From Candidatus Woesearchaeota archaeon (GTDB taxonomy: Archaea; Nanobdellota; Nanobdellia; Woesearchaeales; SM23-78), in the NCBI GenBank assembly GCA_011372335.1, contig DRSY01000169.1:1-8270 (forward strand): DNA of 8,270 bases. Direction: 5' to 3'. Position 1 is the stretch's first letter; the number at the start of each line of letters is the position of its first letter. A program made the position numbers and the translations under genes. Below, in pieces: positions 6,082-8,270 of the stretch. Below the pieces are notes generated by a model that was not told the DNA's origin, made no database searches, and saw only the letters and a list, made by a program, of their open reading frames with translations.

Positions 6082-6188
6082 CTGAGGAGGCTCAGGATAA
6101 AAAACAAGCTGCTAAAAAAAGATAAGAAAAAATAAATTTTTAAGAGAAAAAAGAAAAAAAGAAGAATAATAAGGGGAATAATAATCAT

Positions 6189-6195
6189 AAAGGAG
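6189..6195 (+). promoter_or_regulatory. Ribosome binding site selecting a GTG start for aIF2-alpha
   Basis: AAAGGAGG, covering about 6189-6196, lies about 8 nt upstream of GTG at 6204-6206, and no in-frame ATG is close by. The upstream spacer 6082-6188 is A-rich and holds a TATA-like AATTTTTAAG around 6134-6143 that could drive a leadered transcript. Confidence 0.75.
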
Positions 6196-6203
6196 GAAAA
6201 AAA

Positions 6204-6983
6204 GTGTTTCTTAAAAGAGAAGGCTTTCCTGAGGAAGGAGAACTCGTGTTCTGCACGGTTACCAAGATACAATACCATGCTGTCACTGTTCACCTTGACG
6301 AGTATGACAAGCCAGGCTTGATTCATATCTCAGAAGTCAGCCCGGGAAGGATTAGGAATATACGGGATTACGTGGTTGAAGGCAAAAAAGTTGTGTGCAA
6401 GGTTATACGAGTAAACCCTGAGAGAGGACACATAGACCTTTCTCTTAGACGGGTTAATGACTCCCAGAGAAGAAGAAAAACAGATGAGATAAAGCAGGAG
6501 CAAAAAGCAGAGAAAATAATCGCGATGCTCGGTGAAAGACTTAACAAGCCAGCAGAGGAGCTCTACCACGAAATAGCACCCGTCTTACTCGCCCAGTACC
6601 CATGGCTGCACCTTGCCTTTGAAGACGTGGTTGAGAACAATGTTTCTCTGGAGAAACTCGGAGTAAAAAAAGAGCTTGCTCACAAAATAGAGGAAATAGT
6701 GAAGGAGAAGATAAAGCCTAAAAAAGTTGAGATAATAGTACAGGTTAAGATTAAGAGTTACGAGGAAAACGGCTTATCTATTGTGAAGCAGGCTTTTAAA
6801 ATAGCAGAGGAGGTCAAGCCAGACATCCAGGTTAATTACCTTGGCGGCGGTAATTATAGGATGCTTATTACAGCTAAGGATTATAAGAAAGCAGAGGAGA
6901 TTCTTAAGCAGATTCAGGAGAAGATGACTGATTTTATAGAGGAGAAGAAAGGAGAAATAATATTTAAAAGGCAAGAAAAATGA
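6204..6983 (+). CDS. eif2a: Translation initiation factor aIF2 subunit alpha
   Basis: This is the alpha subunit of the heterotrimeric aIF2, which brings Met-tRNAi to the small ribosomal subunit. The 259-residue length is normal. Domain order is standard: an S1 OB-fold at about 12-83 (GELVFCTV, GLIHISEVSPGRIRNIRDYV, GHIDLSLRRV), a helical domain at about 84-172, and a C-terminal alpha/beta domain at about 174-259 that contacts the gamma subunit (VNYLGGGNYRMLITAKDYKKAE). Ser46 in SEVSPGRIRNI aligns by eye with the regulatory Ser51 of eukaryotic eIF2-alpha (SELSRRRIRSI). The start is GTG with a strong Shine-Dalgarno sequence. The TGA stop overlaps the ATG of nop10, so the two are almost certainly co-transcribed and translationally coupled. 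Confidence 0.96.
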   Translation: MFLKREGFPEEGELVFCTVTKIQYHAVTVHLDEYDKPGLIHISEVSPGRIRNIRDYVVEGKKVVCKVIRVNPERGHIDLSLRRVNDSQRRRKTDEIKQEQKAEKIIAMLGERLNKPAEELYHEIAPVLLAQYPWLHLAFEDVVENNVSLEKLGVKKELAHKIEEIVKEKIKPKKVEIIVQVKIKSYEENGLSIVKQAFKIAEEVKPDIQVNYLGGGNYRMLITAKDYKKAEEILKQIQEKMTDFIEEKKGEIIFKRQEK

Positions 6984-7147
6984 TGCATATACTGAAATGC
7001 CCTAAGTGTAGTAGTTATGGCTTAAAAGAGAAATGTAGTTGCGGAGGGATACGGCTTAGGCCTAAGCCTCCAAAGTATAGTCCTGAAGATAAATATGCTG
7101 AGTACCGCAGAAAGTACAAGAAGGAACAAAAAAGCACAGAACAGTAG
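6980..7147 (+). CDS. nop10: H/ACA ribonucleoprotein protein Nop10
   Basis: Nop10 is a small subunit of the H/ACA RNP that makes pseudouridines in rRNA with Cbf5, Gar1 and L7Ae. It is a 55-residue ORF that length filters easily miss. It starts MMHILKCPKC, continues YGLKEKCSCGG, and ends with the family's hallmark PPKYSPEDKYAEYRRKYKK. The zinc ligands are probably C7, C10, C19 and C21. The second pair is CxC, where the textbook archaeal form is CxxC. The start overlaps the aIF2-alpha stop (ATGA at 6980-6983). A second ATG at 6983 is equally possible and would remove one residue. aIF2-alpha followed by Nop10 is a conserved archaeal pair. Confidence 0.94.
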   Translation: MMHILKCPKCSSYGLKEKCSCGGIRLRPKPPKYSPEDKYAEYRRKYKKEQKSTEQ

Positions 7148-7155
7148 GAGTCAGA

Positions 7156-7171
7156 GTTTTTTCATAAAAAC
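7156..7171 (+). terminator. Possible terminator after nop10
   Basis: GTTTTT and AAAAAC form a 6-bp inverted repeat around a 4-nt loop, with T6 at 7157-7162, beginning 9 nt after the nop10 stop. In archaea the oligo-T run would be the active part. It separates the aIF2-alpha/nop10 unit from PAC2, which has its own leader. Confidence 0.4.
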
Positions 7172-7267
7172 ACTTCCTCAGACCCCCCTCCTAAGCTCAA
7201 ACACAATTCAAGTTTTGGAACATAATAAAAAAGGAAGAATACGTTGAAAAATAAATAAGTAAAAAAA

Positions 7268-7322
7268 TTTTTATTTGCGCGCAAAAAAAAGAGCGCGGTA
7301 AAACCCCAGGAGATACAGGAAA
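7268..7322 (+). promoter_or_regulatory. Promoter, GC palindrome and ribosome binding site of the PAC2 gene
   Basis: A TATA-like TTTTTATT at 7268-7275 predicts a start near 7297. Overlapping its 3' edge is the perfect 12-bp palindrome TTTGCGCGCAAA (7274-7285). CGCGC at 7278-7282 can instead pair with GCGCG at 7293-7297 across a 10-nt A-rich loop. AGGAGAT at 7308-7314 lies 8 nt before the ATG at 7323 and is the ribosome binding site. The palindrome is placed where a repressor could block initiation, but no regulator is known for it. Confidence 0.5.
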
Positions 7323-8099
7323 ATGTCTGAGTGGAAGATTCGTGTAACAAAGAAGGTAAACCTTTCTCAACCAGTATTAATAGAAGGAATGCCTGGCATT
7401 GGTAATGTTGGTAAGATAGCAGCGGATCTTATTGTAGAGCAATTACGAGCAACAAGAATTATTAGTTTCTTCTCTTATTGCCTTCCTAATTCTGTGTTTG
7501 TCAAAGAGGATAATCTTGTGGAGCTACCACGAATAGAGTTGTATCATAAGAAAAAGAACAAGAAAGACTTCTTATTCCTTGTGGGTGATGTTCAGCCTAT
7601 GAAAGAAGAGGATTCGTACTCTTTCACCCAGGCAGTACTTAACACTGTTGCTAAGTATAAGTGCAAGGAGATAATAACCTTAGGAGGTATTGGTTTGCAG
7701 GAGCATCCTAGGAAGCCAAAAGTTTATTGTACGGGTAATGATAAAAGGCTTATCCAAGAATTTGTAGGACTAGGCGCGAGTAATAAGGTGTATGGTATTG
7801 TAGGTCCGATTATGGGTGTGTCCGGGCTGCTTCTCGGTATGAGTAAGGCTAAAGGTATAAGAGCTGCTTCTTTACTAGCAGAGACGTACGGACATCCTAT
7901 GCATATCGGTCTAAGAGGAGCAAAGGAGATTATGAGGATTCTTGAAAAAAAGTACTCCTTAGGCATAGACCTCAAAAAATTAGAAAGGGATATTAAGAGT
8001 TTTGAAACAGAGCTAAAACCATTAACTAAGCAACAAGAGTTAACAGCGCATGAGACGCTAAAAGACATGACTTACAAGGACACCAGCTATATTGGTTAA
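7323..8099 (+). CDS. PAC2-family protein (proteasome assembly chaperone 2 homologue)
   Basis: This 258-residue protein is of the archaeal PAC2/COG2047-like family, whose characterised relatives (PbaA/PbaB) are proteasome-assembly-chaperone homologues. Family features are the N-terminal glycine-rich loop EGMPGIGNVGKIAADLIVEQL (21-41), LVGDVQP (86-92), LGGIGLQ (120-126) and GPIMGVSGLLLGMSKAKGI with LAETYGHP (161-192). The last 40 residues are charged and helical and end in TSYIG. Tyr is third from the end, so this is not a canonical HbYX proteasome-docking motif (hydrophobic-Tyr-X), although the tail could act similarly. It follows nop10 after a 175-bp gap with its own promoter and ribosome binding site. 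aIF2-alpha, nop10 and PAC2 are neighbours in many archaea. The client complex cannot be told from sequence. Confidence 0.9.
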   Translation: MSEWKIRVTKKVNLSQPVLIEGMPGIGNVGKIAADLIVEQLRATRIISFFSYCLPNSVFVKEDNLVELPRIELYHKKKNKKDFLFLVGDVQPMKEEDSYSFTQAVLNTVAKYKCKEIITLGGIGLQEHPRKPKVYCTGNDKRLIQEFVGLGASNKVYGIVGPIMGVSGLLLGMSKAKGIRAASLLAETYGHPMHIGLRGAKEIMRILEKKYSLGIDLKKLERDIKSFETELKPLTKQQELTAHETLKDMTYKDTSYIG

Positions 8100-8105
8100 G
8101 CCATA

Positions 8106-8125
8106 TTAATCAATCTTAATCAATT
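8106..8125 (+). repeat. Two tandem copies of a 10-bp repeat upstream of the last gene
   Basis: TTAATCAATC is followed directly by TTAATCAATT. The copies differ at one base. A 10-bp period equals one helical turn, and the pair sits 3 bp upstream of the TATA box at 8129. It could be a regulator site, or simple A/T-rich sequence. Confidence 0.45.
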
Positions 8126-8128
8126 AAA

Positions 8129-8164
8129 TTTATATACTTCTTCTCATAGTTCTATAAACAGGAG
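8129..8164 (+). promoter_or_regulatory. TATA box and ribosome binding site of the last gene
   Basis: TTTATATAC at 8129-8137 predicts transcription from about 8160. GGAG at 8161-8164, within CAGGAGAC, lies 10 nt before the ATG at 8175. A second TATA-like CTATAAAC at 8152-8159 is less well placed. Confidence 0.55.
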
Positions 8165-8174
8165 ACGCACAAAA

Positions 8175-8270
8175 ATGAAAAAAAAAGGGGGTAAAAAGGG
8201 AGGTTATAAGAAAAAAGGGGAACCTAGCTTAGGGTTCCTTATCATAGGTGGAATTGCCCTTTTTAATACC
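8175..8270 (+). CDS. Small or membrane protein, N-terminal part only (truncated by window edge)
   Basis: Thirty-two codons are visible and open to the edge. The N-terminus is extremely Lys/Gly-rich (MKKKGGKKGGYKKKGEP). It is followed by the hydrophobic SLGFLIIGGIALF, the beginning of a transmembrane segment or signal-anchor with the basic tail inside the cell. I recognise no family. The promoter elements and GGAG support it as a real gene, but the rest lies outside the window, so no function can be given. Confidence 0.6.
   Translation, partial: MKKKGGKKGGYKKKGEPSLGFLIIGGIALFNT

Noticed and set aside
6082..6188. Regulatory RNA in the A-rich spacer before aIF2-alpha
   Set aside because: The only structure is a 5-bp stem with a GAGG loop right after the S27e stop. 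The rest is low-complexity A/G sequence, too weak to call.
7148..7267. Possible small RNA or ORF between nop10 and PAC2
   Set aside because: There is only an oligo-T signal, a C6 run (7182-7187) and A-rich sequence. I saw no convincing stem, kink-turn or box C/D or H/ACA layout, and no coding frame with a ribosome binding site.
7724..8068. Minus-strand 114-codon ORF opposite the PAC2 gene
   Set aside because: It is an antisense shadow of a confidently identified conserved gene, with no recognisable protein sequence.

Overview
The window is archaeal. It carries ribosomal proteins L44e (eL42) and S27e (eS27), translation factor aIF2-alpha, the H/ACA RNP protein Nop10, a GINS15 replication subunit, a PAC2-family protein and an archaeal S-layer protein. 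Promoters look archaeal: several TATA boxes lie about 27 nt from a start codon (leaderless mRNAs), while other genes have GGAGG-type ribosome binding sites. AT-rich, A/T-run-filled spacers, small genes and the S-layer/DUF11-like secreted proteins resemble DPANN archaea (Woesearchaeota/Pacearchaeota-like). That placement is inferred from memory of such proteins, not from a search.

Left part (1-3277, + strand): a cell-surface block. It opens with the 3' part of an S-layer gene whose C-terminal domain is in a different frame (apparent 1-nt deletion between about 855 and 893). A 31-nt pure pyrimidine tract follows as probable terminator. Next is a 625-residue secreted protein with beta-sandwich repeats, a P/K-rich linker and an amphipathic C-terminal helix, read from its own TATA promoter.

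Middle (3292-5328): a radical SAM enzyme with a C-terminal TRAM-like domain on the minus strand is divergent from GINS15. Their starts are 87 bp apart, and each has a TATA-like box spaced for a leaderless mRNA. The radical SAM gene is tail-to-tail with the secreted-protein gene, 14 bp apart.

Right part (5467-8099, + strand): the translation block L44e, S27e, aIF2-alpha, Nop10, PAC2, an order known from many archaea. The first three genes are separated by about 120-nt spacers with likely promoter or leader signals. aIF2-alpha and nop10 overlap by ATGA. PAC2 has its own leader with a GC-rich palindrome unusual for this AT-rich DNA. The window ends inside a small gene with a Lys/Gly-rich N-terminus followed by a hydrophobic segment.

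I found no tRNA, rRNA, CRISPR, transposon or obvious defence system. Most of the window is conserved archaeal housekeeping. The points most worth checking are the S-layer frameshift, the secreted protein's C-terminal helix, the PAC2 promoter palindrome and the uncharacterised radical SAM-TRAM protein.
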